Assembly (NCBI RefSeq): GCF_009882915.1
Contig: NZ_WTUW01000002.1
Span: forward strand, 72,693 to 136,692
Origin: Sneathiella litorea
Lineage (GTDB): Bacteria > Pseudomonadota > Alphaproteobacteria > Sneathiellales > Sneathiellaceae
Direction: 5' to 3'
DNA: 64,000 bases
Below the pieces are notes generated by a model. That model was not told the origin of the DNA, did no database searches, and was given only the letters and a program-made list of their open reading frames with translations. Numbering within the stretch: position 1 is the stretch's first letter; every line of letters begins with the position of its first letter. The position numbers and the translations under genes are program-made. Of this stretch, positions 9,637 to 17,426 are shown one piece after another.

Positions 9637-10536
9637 TCACTCGCCCTTGATCTGTCGCTCCCGATAGAGGATGTAAAGCCCGCTCGCGACAATTATGGCC
9701 GCACCGAGAATTGTGAAGTTGTCGGGAAAATTCCCGAAGACCAGATAGCCGAAAATGGCAAGCCAGATGAGCTGCGTATACTGGAACGGCGCCACGGTGG
9801 AAGCCTCGGTGTAGTCAAACGCCTTGATGATGATAAAATGGCTGAATCCGCCAATAAATCCGATCACGCCCAGCATCAGCCAGCCCATAAGGTCCGGCGT
9901 GACCCAGAAGAAGGGCACAACAAAGCTCATGCCGATGGTCCCGATCAGTGCGGAATAGGTGATGGTGGTCGCCGGACTGTCTATTCCGGAGAGAAACCGC
10001 GTGGCGATCTGATAAAGCGCGTAGAAAATCGACGTTCCGATCACCAGGAAAAGCGCCGGATGTACCTCGAGCATGCCCGGCCGGAGCACGATCATCGCCC
10101 CGCCAAAGCCGATGGCCACCGCCGCCCAGCGTCGGGCATTGACCTTCTCTTTGAGGAGAATAACCGAAAAGAGGATGACGAAGAGCGGCGATGTCGCCCC
10201 AAGCGCCGCTGCATCGGCAAGCGGCACATATTTCACCGCCGTGAAAAAGCAGACAGTCGCCAGCAGCAGGAAGATGGAACGGACAAGCTGCATCTTCAGC
10301 CTGTTGGTCTTGATAAGTTGTACCCCGTGTTTCGGAAGCAGGATCGCCGCCATCAGTACGCTATGGAAGAAATAGCGGGCCCAGACAACCTGTGCCGGTG
10401 GATAGGTCTCGTTCGCGTACTTAACGGTCGTGTCCATGACCGCAAAAAAGAAGATGGCGGTGCAAAAGAGAAAGATACCCTTGTAGGAGAAGGTGGACTC
10501 TGCGGACGTTGACGGCGCTGTCATTGGGTTTTCCAA
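9637..10536 (-). CDS. EamA/DMT-family transporter, paralogue 1
   Basis: A 299-residue membrane protein with two EamA repeats, about ten hydrophobic segments, starting GIFLFCTAIFFFAVMDTTVK and with the repeat-2 hallmark APFQYTQLIWLAIFGYLVFG. It aligns end to end with the next gene (10656-11561) with shared blocks such as PLADA and RFLSG, so the two arose by tandem duplication. Its substrate cannot be predicted; exporters and importers of small metabolites both occur in the family. The stop lies 20 bases from the stop of the convergent ureidopropionase gene, with no hairpin between. Confidence 0.85.
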   Translation of the reverse strand: MENPMTAPSTSAESTFSYKGIFLFCTAIFFFAVMDTTVKYANETYPPAQVVWARYFFHSVLMAAILLPKHGVQLIKTNRLKMQLVRSIFLLLATVCFFTAVKYVPLADAAALGATSPLFVILFSVILLKEKVNARRWAAVAIGFGGAMIVLRPGMLEVHPALFLVIGTSIFYALYQIATRFLSGIDSPATTITYSALIGTIGMSFVVPFFWVTPDLMGWLMLGVIGFIGGFSHFIIIKAFDYTEASTVAPFQYTQLIWLAIFGYLVFGNFPDNFTILGAAIIVASGLYILYRERQIKGE

Positions 10537-10550
10537 TTGATTTTTTGTTT

Positions 10551-10604
10551 GAGGGTAACCCTCTTGTTTTCAGAAAGGGTCGCCCCATTCAGTAAGGTTG
10601 TCAA
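10551..10604 (-). promoter_or_regulatory. Upstream control region of EamA paralogue 1
   Basis: On the minus strand TTGACA (10604-10599) is followed by a 13-base perfect palindrome, GAGGGT-A-ACCCTC, at 10551-10563, 14 bases before the start codon. The same two elements at the same spacing lie upstream of the second paralogue. The -10 hexamer is not convincing, so the transcription start is uncertain. Confidence 0.45.
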
Positions 10605-10655
10605 GTTTTCCGGTAACGCCAAGATTAACCCAGAGTATATTGTTAGATTGGCTCG

Positions 10656-11561
10656 TCAGCCGACCAACGGGTCCGTTTTGCGCGTCGTCTGTCGCTCCCG
10701 ATGGATGATGTAAAGACCGCTGCCCACAATAATCGCCGCACCGAGAATCGTCATGCCGTCCGGCAGGTTGCCAAAGGCCAGATAGCCGATCACCGCCATC
10801 CAGATCAACTGGGTGTAGTTAAACGGCGCGACGGTGGAAGCCGCGGTATATTTGAAGGCGACGATCATGATAAAATGGCTGACACCGCCGAGAAATCCGA
10901 CGATCGCCAACAGGATCCATCCCTCGAGATCCGGCATAATCCAGACAAAGGGCATCACAAAACTCATCACGATCGTCCCGACCAGTACGGAATAGAACGC
11001 CGTTGTCACCGAACTGTCGACACCGGAGAGGAAGCGTGTTGTCAACTGATAGAGCGCGTAGAAAAGCGACATCAGCACCACCAGGAACATCGCCGGATGA
11101 ACCATGGACAGACCCGGCCTTAGCACAATCATTGCGCCTGCGAATCCCACACCGACCGCACACCAGCGGCGCAGGCTGATTTTTTCTTTCAGCAGCAGGA
11201 CAGAGAGCAGGATCACAAAGAGCGGAGAGGTCGCCGCAATGGCGCCGGCATCGGCGAGCGGAATATACTTGATCGCTGTAAAGATGCAGATTGTCGCGCC
11301 CAGCAGCAGCATCGACCGCAGGATCTGTATTTTAAGATTATTCGTCCGGATTAGATTGAGCCCATGGATTGGCCCGAGAAAGAGGATCAGCAGGACGATA
11401 TGGAAAAAGCACCTGGCCCAGACCACCTGAAGCGGCGAGTAAGTTTGCCCCGCGTACTTGGCAAAGGAATCCATCACCGCAAACAGGAAAACCGCCGTAC
11501 AAAACAGGACTATACCCTTATAGGGAGTGACGTCGGTTGTGGGGGAAATTGGCGCTGACAT
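10656..11561 (-). CDS. EamA/DMT-family transporter, paralogue 2
   Basis: A 301-residue, roughly ten-segment protein with two EamA repeats (GIVLFCTAVFLFAVMDSFAK near the N-terminus, APFNYTQLIWMAVIGYLAFG in repeat 2). It is a close tandem paralogue of the gene at 9637. Charged loop residues differ more than the membrane segments, which suggests two related but distinct specificities or an older duplication. It is divergent from the 2OG oxygenase at 11754. Function beyond transport is unknown. Confidence 0.85.
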   Translation of the reverse strand: MSAPISPTTDVTPYKGIVLFCTAVFLFAVMDSFAKYAGQTYSPLQVVWARCFFHIVLLILFLGPIHGLNLIRTNNLKIQILRSMLLLGATICIFTAIKYIPLADAGAIAATSPLFVILLSVLLLKEKISLRRWCAVGVGFAGAMIVLRPGLSMVHPAMFLVVLMSLFYALYQLTTRFLSGVDSSVTTAFYSVLVGTIVMSFVMPFVWIMPDLEGWILLAIVGFLGGVSHFIMIVAFKYTAASTVAPFNYTQLIWMAVIGYLAFGNLPDGMTILGAAIIVGSGLYIIHRERQTTRKTDPLVG

Positions 11562-11585
11562 CTACATTCCTTGATTGTTTTTTAT

Positions 11586-11639
11586 GAGGGAAACCCTCTT
11601 TTTTGTAGAAACCGTCGCCTCATTCATGAAAGTTGTCAA
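11586..11639 (-). promoter_or_regulatory. Upstream control region of EamA paralogue 2
   Basis: The palindrome GAGGG-AAA-CCCTC at 11586-11598 and TTGACA (minus strand, 11639-11634) repeat the arrangement found upstream of paralogue 1. The conserved GTCAAGTTTTCCGGT block just outside shows that the duplication included the control region. Confidence 0.45.
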
Positions 11640-11753
11640 GTTTTCCGGTGACAACAGGATGGATATTGTTACCTTCAGGGTATAGAAAATAATTCGGTCC
11701 CGTCGCCCGCCGCTGACCAGTTATTGCGGGATGTCCGAAGGAGGGAGGAGAAT

Positions 11754-12536
11754 ATGATGAACCTTGAAAAGATAGTGGATTTTACGCTTCACCCGATCAA
11801 TGATCCCGCATTTCGGGCGGCCTGCCGCGACAGGCTTAATAAGGAAGGCGTACTGGTCCTCCCGCAATTCGCGACGAAGGCCGCGATTGACGCGATCTTT
11901 GCGGAAGGGGAGGCTAATCGAGATAAGGTCTATGCAAAACGGGAGGAGCATACGGTCTATCTCAGCGCGACCGATCCCGCATATCCGGCCGACCATACGC
12001 GCAACCGCATGGTCATCTCGTCAAAGGGCTGCATCACCGATGATGCCCTGCCCGAGGCTTCCCCGTTGCGGACGCTCTATGACGCGCCGGAGTTCAGGGA
12101 GTTTCTCTGCGATATTCTGGGAGAGACAACGCTTTATAACTATGCGGACCCGCTTTCCTCGGTCAATCTGCATTATGCGGAAACGGGGCAGGAGCTGGGC
12201 TGGCATTTCGATAATTCCTCCTTCGCGATCACGCTGATGGTCCAGCCCGCAACCAGTGGCGGGGAGTTTGAATATGTCAGCGCCCTACGCGATGCCGATG
12301 CCGGTGACATGAATTTTGACGGCGTCGCCGATGTGCTCGACGGGCGGACAGCCGTCAAGCGTCTCTCTCTGGACGCTGGCGATCTCGTCCTGTTTCGCGG
12401 CCGGAATGCCATGCACAGGGTGACACCGAATGAGGGCACGCGCACCCGCATGCTGGCGGTTCTCGCCTATAATACGGAACCCGGCATTGCCCTCTCGAAG
12501 GAAGCCCAGATGACCTTTTACGGGCGAACGGCCTGA
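11754..12536 (+). CDS. Fe(II)/2-oxoglutarate-dependent oxygenase, BesD/HalD-like fold group, HxD triad
   Basis: A 260-residue non-heme iron oxygenase. The facial triad is readable as H151-F-D153 (ELGWHFDNSSFAITLM) and H221 (NAMHRVTPNEG), with R230/R232 nine to eleven residues later for 2-oxoglutarate. The blocks GGEFEYV, LFRGRNAMHRVTP and LAVLAYNTEPG resemble, from memory, the BesD/HalD group that halogenates free amino acids. There the Asp is replaced by Gly; here Asp is kept, so hydroxylation is the expected chemistry. ATG 11754 follows GGAGGGAGGAG; an upstream ATG in frame at 11724 lacks such a site. The neighbouring EamA transporters could export a product, but this is only suggestion. 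Oxygenase family firm; substrate unknown. Confidence 0.75.
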   Translation: MMNLEKIVDFTLHPINDPAFRAACRDRLNKEGVLVLPQFATKAAIDAIFAEGEANRDKVYAKREEHTVYLSATDPAYPADHTRNRMVISSKGCITDDALPEASPLRTLYDAPEFREFLCDILGETTLYNYADPLSSVNLHYAETGQELGWHFDNSSFAITLMVQPATSGGEFEYVSALRDADAGDMNFDGVADVLDGRTAVKRLSLDAGDLVLFRGRNAMHRVTPNEGTRTRMLAVLAYNTEPGIALSKEAQMTFYGRTA

Positions 12537-12610
12537 GGAACGTTGTAATAAATGATTTCAGGCGCGATTCCCGCTTCCCATTTCGTGGGCAATTGAGTAG
12601 CTTACCCGTC

Positions 12611-13411
12611 ATGACTGAAGCTCTTTTATATGAACAAGATGGGGGAGTCGTAACCCTCACGATCAATCGGCCAGAGGAGCGCAATGCCCTCTCCGATGAT
12701 ATCATCTTCGACGCATTCCTGAGTGCGGCGGACCGTATCAACAAAGACAACAGCGTACGCTGTGTGATCCTGACCGGGGCGGGCAAGGCCTTCTCTGCTG
12801 GCGGCAACGTCAAGCATATGCGCGACAAGGAAGGGCTGTTCGCCGGGACACCGGCCGAATTGCGCCAAGGCTATCGTCACGGCATCCAGAAAATCCCGCT
12901 GGCCTTCTATGACCTTGAAGTCCCGACTATCGCCGCTGTAAACGGCCCGGCGGTCGGCGCAGGCTGCGATCTTGCCTGCATGTGCGATATCCGTATTGCC
13001 GGAAAGTCCGCCAAGTTTGCGGAAAGTTTCGTGAAGCTCGGCATTATTCCGGGGGATGGCGGGGCCTGGTTCCTGCCGCGGGTCATCGGGCGCAGCCGCG
13101 CTGCGGAACTGACCTTCACCGGTGACATGATTGATGCGGCAACGGCACTCGACTGGGGCCTTGTCTCCAACGTTGTGGAGGATGCGGACCTGATGACGGC
13201 GGCAACGGACCTTGCCAAACGCATCGCGGCGAACCCGCCCCATGCGCTTCGCATGTCCAAGAAACTCCTGCGCGAAGGGGAGCATATGCGCCTCGACAGC
13301 CTGCTGGAAATGTCGGCGGCCTTCCAGGCGGCTTCCCATCACACGAAGGACCATGAAGAGGCCATTAATGCCTTTTTCGAAAAACGCCCGGGGAACTTCA
13401 AGGGTGAATGA
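12611..13411 (+). CDS. Enoyl-CoA hydratase/isomerase (crotonase) family protein
   Basis: A 266-residue crotonase-fold enzyme. The oxyanion-hole segments are SAGGNVKHMRD and NGPAVGAGCDLACMCDIRIA, and the acidic active-site region KLGIIPGDGGAWFLPRVIG has Asp where many hydratases have Glu. It ends with the C-terminal ASHHTKDHEEAINAFFEKR typical of the family. The ATG at 12611 fits the family N-terminus (MTEALLYEQDGGVVTLTINR); a TTG upstream is less likely. No other beta-oxidation gene lies near, so the exact CoA substrate is open. Confidence 0.85.
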   Translation: MTEALLYEQDGGVVTLTINRPEERNALSDDIIFDAFLSAADRINKDNSVRCVILTGAGKAFSAGGNVKHMRDKEGLFAGTPAELRQGYRHGIQKIPLAFYDLEVPTIAAVNGPAVGAGCDLACMCDIRIAGKSAKFAESFVKLGIIPGDGGAWFLPRVIGRSRAAELTFTGDMIDAATALDWGLVSNVVEDADLMTAATDLAKRIAANPPHALRMSKKLLREGEHMRLDSLLEMSAAFQAASHHTKDHEEAINAFFEKRPGNFKGE

Positions 13412-13682
13412 TCCTTTCCTCATCCTTCAGGGGGCGCAAGCCGCAAGTTGGCTGGCGATGCGGGGCCGGACAATCGGCCTCGCAAGTCCCGCCTGTTATG
13501 CTCAAGGGGAGGATGGGGAAATATTTAAAGTTAATAATGAGATTTGCGTTGTAAAAGGTTCTAAAATAACAATAAAAACTGAACATGACTGGCAGGAGTC
13601 GCCACCAAACGGGCTTGTCCTGCATCGACCCCGGCCAGATCAGAGCCTGTTGATCAAGGATCTGATGCACCACATCAGTTAA
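13404..13682 (+). CDS. Possible small protein overlapping the crotonase stop
   Basis: A 92-codon frame beginning at a GTG that overlaps the upstream stop (GTGAATGA), ending 19 bases before the next gene. It fills the otherwise empty 290-base gap. I do not recognise the product. The middle third (GEIFKVNNEICVVKGSKITIK) is AT-rich and reads like a short beta-strand repeat; there is no signal peptide or membrane segment. A competing minus-strand frame (13398-13673) overlaps it. It may be a real small gene, a remnant or noise. Confidence 0.3.
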   Translation: MNDPFLILQGAQAASWLAMRGRTIGLASPACYAQGEDGEIFKVNNEICVVKGSKITIKTEHDWQESPPNGLVLHRPRPDQSLLIKDLMHHIS

Positions 13683-13701
13683 TCACGCGGGGAAAGGCTG
13701 G

Positions 13702-14298
13702 ATGACGGAAATGAATGATCCGCTGGCACCTCTCCTCACCGAAATTCGCGCCTGCCGGATATGCGAGGCGTATATACCGCTCGGCCCCCGGCCGGTGCTT
13801 ATTGCGGATGCAGACGCCCCGATCCTGATTGCGGGGCAGGCGCCTGGCACCAAAGTTCATGAGAGCGGCATTCCCTGGGATGATCCATCTGGCGATCGGC
13901 TTCGTGACTGGCTTGGTGTAGATAAGGACACGTTCTATAACCCGAAGAATTTTGCCATCGTGCCGCAGGGGTTTTGTTATCCGGGCAAGCAAAAGAGCGG
14001 CGGGGACGCACCACCCCGGCCTGAATGCGCGAAAACCTGGCATCCGCGTCTGATACCGGAGCTTAAAAATATCAAGCTGACGCTTGCCGTTGGTCAATAT
14101 GCCCATAAATATTACCTGTCATCCCGTCGTAAGAAAAACCTGACAGAAACAGTGGCCAGCTTTCGTGACTTTACCCCCGATATCCTGCCGCTGCCGCATC
14201 CGAGTTGGCGGGTTCAGGGCTGGATGAAAAAAAATAAGTGGTTTGAGATGGACATAATTCCTCATTTACAACAAAGGGTTCGGGAGCTTATCGGATGA
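13702..14298 (+). CDS. Uracil-DNA glycosylase superfamily protein with Fe-S cysteines
   Basis: A 198-residue member of the UDG superfamily (PF03167). Four cysteines at C18, C21, C93 and C110 have the C-x2-C ... C-x16-C spacing of the 4Fe-4S cluster in family 4/5 glycosylases. Motif 1 is GQAPGTKVHESGIPWDD, and the C-terminal motif is LPHPSWR, the HPS-containing DNA intercalation loop. The motif 1 spacing differs from classical family 4 (GEAPG...PFVG), so the exact subfamily and base specificity are uncertain. Start ATG 13702 follows GGGGAAAGG. Its stop overlaps the next start by 4 bases. Confidence 0.75.
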   Translation: MTEMNDPLAPLLTEIRACRICEAYIPLGPRPVLIADADAPILIAGQAPGTKVHESGIPWDDPSGDRLRDWLGVDKDTFYNPKNFAIVPQGFCYPGKQKSGGDAPPRPECAKTWHPRLIPELKNIKLTLAVGQYAHKYYLSSRRKKNLTETVASFRDFTPDILPLPHPSWRVQGWMKKNKWFEMDIIPHLQQRVRELIG

Positions 14299-15284
14299 GG
14301 TATATGAAGACGTTCTTTCGATATCTGTCACCTCTAGGGCTAGCCGTGCTTTTCCTCTCCGCCTGTTCGCCGGTGGTGCAGCAGGTTGGTCCGGCGAGTA
14401 TGGAGGCAGAACTCAACGGTCAATATTTACAGACTCCGGACGGCGAAAAGATTCCCGTCAAGATCTGGGAAGCCTCAGGCGATCCGGTCGCTATCATAAT
14501 AGCGGTTCATGGCTTTAATGATTACAGTAACACCTATGCCTTTCCTGGCAGCTGGTGGATCGGGGAGGGGCTGACCACCATCGCCTATGATCAGCGCGGT
14601 TTCGGGGAGGCGCCGAATTTCGGCATCTGGCCGGGGCAGGAACTGATGGTCCGGGATCTCGCCACAATAGTTGAGGAGACGCGAGAGAAATACCAAGGCA
14701 AACCGGTGTATCTTCTGGGCGAGAGCATGGGCGGCGCAGTGTTGATCACGGCGGTCACATCGGAGGGGTTTCCAAAGGTGGATGGCGTGATCCTGTCGGC
14801 CCCGGCGGTCTGGGGCTGGCAGGCTCTCAATCCCTTCTATCAGGCGGTTCTCTGGACGGCGGCGCATACTTTTCCTGATGTCAAGTTAACCGGGCAGGGC
14901 CTCGGTATTCAAGCATCCGACAATATCTCCATGCTGCGAAACCTCTCAGAGGACCCGCTCTTTATCAAGGAAACCCGCATCGACAGCGTCTATGGCCTCG
15001 TCAATATCATGGATGCCGCCTATGACGCCGCAAAGGATATCACGCTGCCGACCCTGCTGCTCTATGGGGAGAATGATCAGCTTATTCCGAAGGAGCCGAT
15101 CGAGAAAATCGCCGCCGAACTCCCGCCGGGCAGCGATATCGTGCTCTATGAAAATGGCTGGCATATGCTGATGCGCGATCTGCAGGGGCCTGTCGTCTGG
15201 CGAGATATCGCCGAATGGATCAAGAAACGGCAAATCCCGTCCGGCAAGAAAATCGCCGCTCTCCCACTCTTTAAAGACGAATAG
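14295..15284 (+). CDS. Lipoprotein alpha/beta hydrolase (lysophospholipase-like)
   Basis: A 329-residue protein with a lipoprotein signal: positively charged start, hydrophobic core and lipobox LFLSAC giving a lipidated C24. The remainder is a serine hydrolase of the monoglyceride lipase/lysophospholipase L2 type, with HGFNDYSNTY for the oxyanion region, nucleophile S144 in LGESMGGA, an acid in LLYGENDQLIPKE and the histidine in ENGWHMLMRDLQG. It is therefore likely anchored in the outer or inner membrane facing the periplasm. It begins within the glycosylase stop (ATGA-type overlap) and its stop directly abuts the stop of convergent gph. Confidence 0.82.
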   Translation: MRYMKTFFRYLSPLGLAVLFLSACSPVVQQVGPASMEAELNGQYLQTPDGEKIPVKIWEASGDPVAIIIAVHGFNDYSNTYAFPGSWWIGEGLTTIAYDQRGFGEAPNFGIWPGQELMVRDLATIVEETREKYQGKPVYLLGESMGGAVLITAVTSEGFPKVDGVILSAPAVWGWQALNPFYQAVLWTAAHTFPDVKLTGQGLGIQASDNISMLRNLSEDPLFIKETRIDSVYGLVNIMDAAYDAAKDITLPTLLLYGENDQLIPKEPIEKIAAELPPGSDIVLYENGWHMLMRDLQGPVVWRDIAEWIKKRQIPSGKKIAALPLFKDE

Positions 15285-15950
15285 CTAACCGATCTGCCGG
15301 ATTAATGGCACCAGCTCGTTAAAGTGATCTATGATGTAATCGGGGCCAAGTTTATGCACCGGCGTCTCCGTATAGCCATAGCTGACCGCGATACAGGGGA
15401 TGCCCGCGTTATGGGCGGCATCGATATCGGAAATACTGTCGCCGATCATATAAGCCCGGCCGCCGTTATGCCCCATCGCTTCCAGTGTGCCGATAATATG
15501 GCCGGCATCGGGTTTGCGCACCTTGAAACTATCACCGCCGGTGGTTGCCTTGAAATACTGGGCGAGATTGAGATCAATCAGCAGGTCTTTTGCAAAGCGC
15601 ATCGGCTTGTTGGTGCAAACCCCCATCACGGCGCCCGCGTCCCGGAAGGTCTCAAGCGCCTCGACCACCCCTTCAAAGGGGCGACTCTGGTCACTTAGAT
15701 GTTCCTGATAGTAGGTAAAGAAATCTTCCACAAGCTCTTCAAATCGCTCGCTTTCCGGCAATCCGCCGGTGGCTTCCAGGCCTCGTTCCAGCAGCACGCG
15801 CGCGCCGCGGCCAACCATATGGCGGACATGTTCAAGGTCGATTATGTCCCGCCCGGCGCGCCTTAAGGAATGATTGAGGGCCCCGTGAAGGTCTGGCGCA
15901 GTATCCACTATAGTGCCGTCGAGATCGAAAATTATTGTGATTTCTTGCAT
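15285..15950 (-). CDS. gph: Phosphoglycolate phosphatase, HAD superfamily
   Basis: A 221-residue HAD hydrolase removing phosphate from 2-phosphoglycolate. Motif I FDLDGTIVDTAPDLHGALN, motif II (CTNKP), the motif III lysine region and motif IV GDSISDIDAAHNAG are all present, with a helical C1-type cap. It is convergent with the lipoprotein hydrolase with no gap, and divergent from glmU across about 100 bases. Broad HAD specificity means that other small phosphates are possible. Confidence 0.85.
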   Translation of the reverse strand: MQEITIIFDLDGTIVDTAPDLHGALNHSLRRAGRDIIDLEHVRHMVGRGARVLLERGLEATGGLPESERFEELVEDFFTYYQEHLSDQSRPFEGVVEALETFRDAGAVMGVCTNKPMRFAKDLLIDLNLAQYFKATTGGDSFKVRKPDAGHIIGTLEAMGHNGGRAYMIGDSISDIDAAHNAGIPCIAVSYGYTETPVHKLGPDYIIDHFNELVPLIRQIG

Positions 15951-16051
15951 CTATGTAAAATCCGGTAACATTTTTTTATTTGTTTATCTTGTAGGGTTAG
16001 GTGTTATTTAAGCCTGAGTCTAGTCAAGTTAGCTGAAAAACGAGTAAAGAT

Positions 16052-17389
16052 ATGTCGTCCATTGCCGCCGTTGTCCTCGCCGCCGGAGCCGGAACCCGCA
16101 TGAAATCGGCCAAACCCAAGGTCATGCATGAAGTTGGGGGGCGTCCGATGATTTCCCATTTGTTGGGTACGGTGGGCGCGCTTGATCCTGCGAAAGTCGT
16201 AGTGGTGACGTCACCGAACATGGATACAGTGCAAAAAGAAGTTGCGCCCGCGGAAATTGCCATCCAGAAAGAAGCACTTGGGACCGGACATGCGGTGGCT
16301 GCTGCCCTTGAAGCGCTTGAAGGCTTTGATGGCGATGTGCTGATCCTTTATGGCGATACCCCGCTGATCGAGGTAGGGACCCTTCAGAAAATGATCGATA
16401 AACGCCGCGCAAGCGATAAATGCGCCGTGGTGGTGCTCGGGTTCGAGCCGGATGATCCGCTGGAGTATGGCCGGTTTGTCACGGACGCGAACGGGAACCT
16501 CACCGCGATTGTCGAATTTGCTGATGCAAACGCGGAGGAGCGCGCTGTAAGACTCTGTAATTCCGGAGTTATGGCGATCAATGCTGCGCATTTGGCCGAC
16601 CTCATCAAGGCGGTCGACAACAAGAATGCCAAGGGCGAATATTACCTCACCGATATTGTCGAGATTGCGATCAAACGGGGCCTGACATGTGCCTATGTGA
16701 AGGGCGAGGAGGAGGAACTGCTCGGTGTCAACAACCGTGCCCAGCTTGCCGAAGCCGAGGCAATTGCGCAACAACGCTGGCGTGCGGCGGCAATGACGGC
16801 GGGTGCAACCCTGATCGATCCGGAGACAGTTTGGTTCAGTCATGATACGAAACTCGGGCGCGACGTAGTGATTGAGCCCGGCGTCTTTTTTGGCCCCGGC
16901 GTCACCGTCGGCGACAATGTTCGCATTAAGGCCTATAGTCACCTGGAAGGAACAACCATCGGGGAGGCGGCACAGATCGGTCCCTTCGCTCGGCTGCGTC
17001 CCGGTGCGGATATCGCGAGCGACGTAAAGATCGGTAATTTTGTCGAAGTGAAGAAATCACAAATAGAGAGGGGGGCGAAAGTTAGCCATCTCTCCTATAT
17101 CGGGGATGCGCGCGTCGGCGCGGAGGCCAATATCGGCGCCGGCACCATTACCTGCAACTACGACGGCTATGACAAGTTCAAGACCGATATCGGGGCCGGG
17201 GCCTTTATCGGCTCCAACTCCGCGTTGGTTGCACCGGTGAAAATCGGCGATGGCGCGATTATCGGGGCTGGCAGCACGGTTTCGAAGAATGTGGCGGCCG
17301 ACGCGCTCGGGATCGAGCGGGCGGAAGAAAAACAGAAGCCCGGCTGGGCAAAGCGTTTTCGTGACTTGAAGAAAAAAGTCAAAAAATAA
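16052..17389 (+). CDS. glmU: Bifunctional GlmU: GlcN-1-P acetyltransferase / GlcNAc-1-P uridyltransferase
   Basis: A 445-residue cytoplasmic enzyme completing UDP-GlcNAc synthesis for peptidoglycan and lipid A. The N-terminal nucleotidyltransferase carries LAAGAGTRMKSAKPKVMHEV and the YGDTPL metal/nucleotide segment. The C-terminal left-handed beta-helix shows repeated I-G-x hexapeptides and the acetyltransferase stretch YIGDARVGAEANIGAGTITC followed by NYDGYDKF. Length is close to E. coli GlmU (456). It lies 37 bases before glmS, which supplies its precursor pathway; the two are probably one transcript. Confidence 0.96.
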   Translation: MSSIAAVVLAAGAGTRMKSAKPKVMHEVGGRPMISHLLGTVGALDPAKVVVVTSPNMDTVQKEVAPAEIAIQKEALGTGHAVAAALEALEGFDGDVLILYGDTPLIEVGTLQKMIDKRRASDKCAVVVLGFEPDDPLEYGRFVTDANGNLTAIVEFADANAEERAVRLCNSGVMAINAAHLADLIKAVDNKNAKGEYYLTDIVEIAIKRGLTCAYVKGEEEELLGVNNRAQLAEAEAIAQQRWRAAAMTAGATLIDPETVWFSHDTKLGRDVVIEPGVFFGPGVTVGDNVRIKAYSHLEGTTIGEAAQIGPFARLRPGADIASDVKIGNFVEVKKSQIERGAKVSHLSYIGDARVGAEANIGAGTITCNYDGYDKFKTDIGAGAFIGSNSALVAPVKIGDGAIIGAGSTVSKNVAADALGIERAEEKQKPGWAKRFRDLKKKVKK

Positions 17390-17426
17390 CGCTAGTATAT
17401 TGATTTTATTATAAGGTTATCGAAAT

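Noticed and set aside
10073-10512. Long charged plus-strand frames opposite the EamA genes
   Set aside because: They are antisense shadows of membrane-protein codons, with no start signals or family resemblance.
17390-17426. glmS ribozyme
   Set aside because: Only 37 bases separate glmU from glmS and no ribozyme core is visible; the element is typical of Firmicutes.
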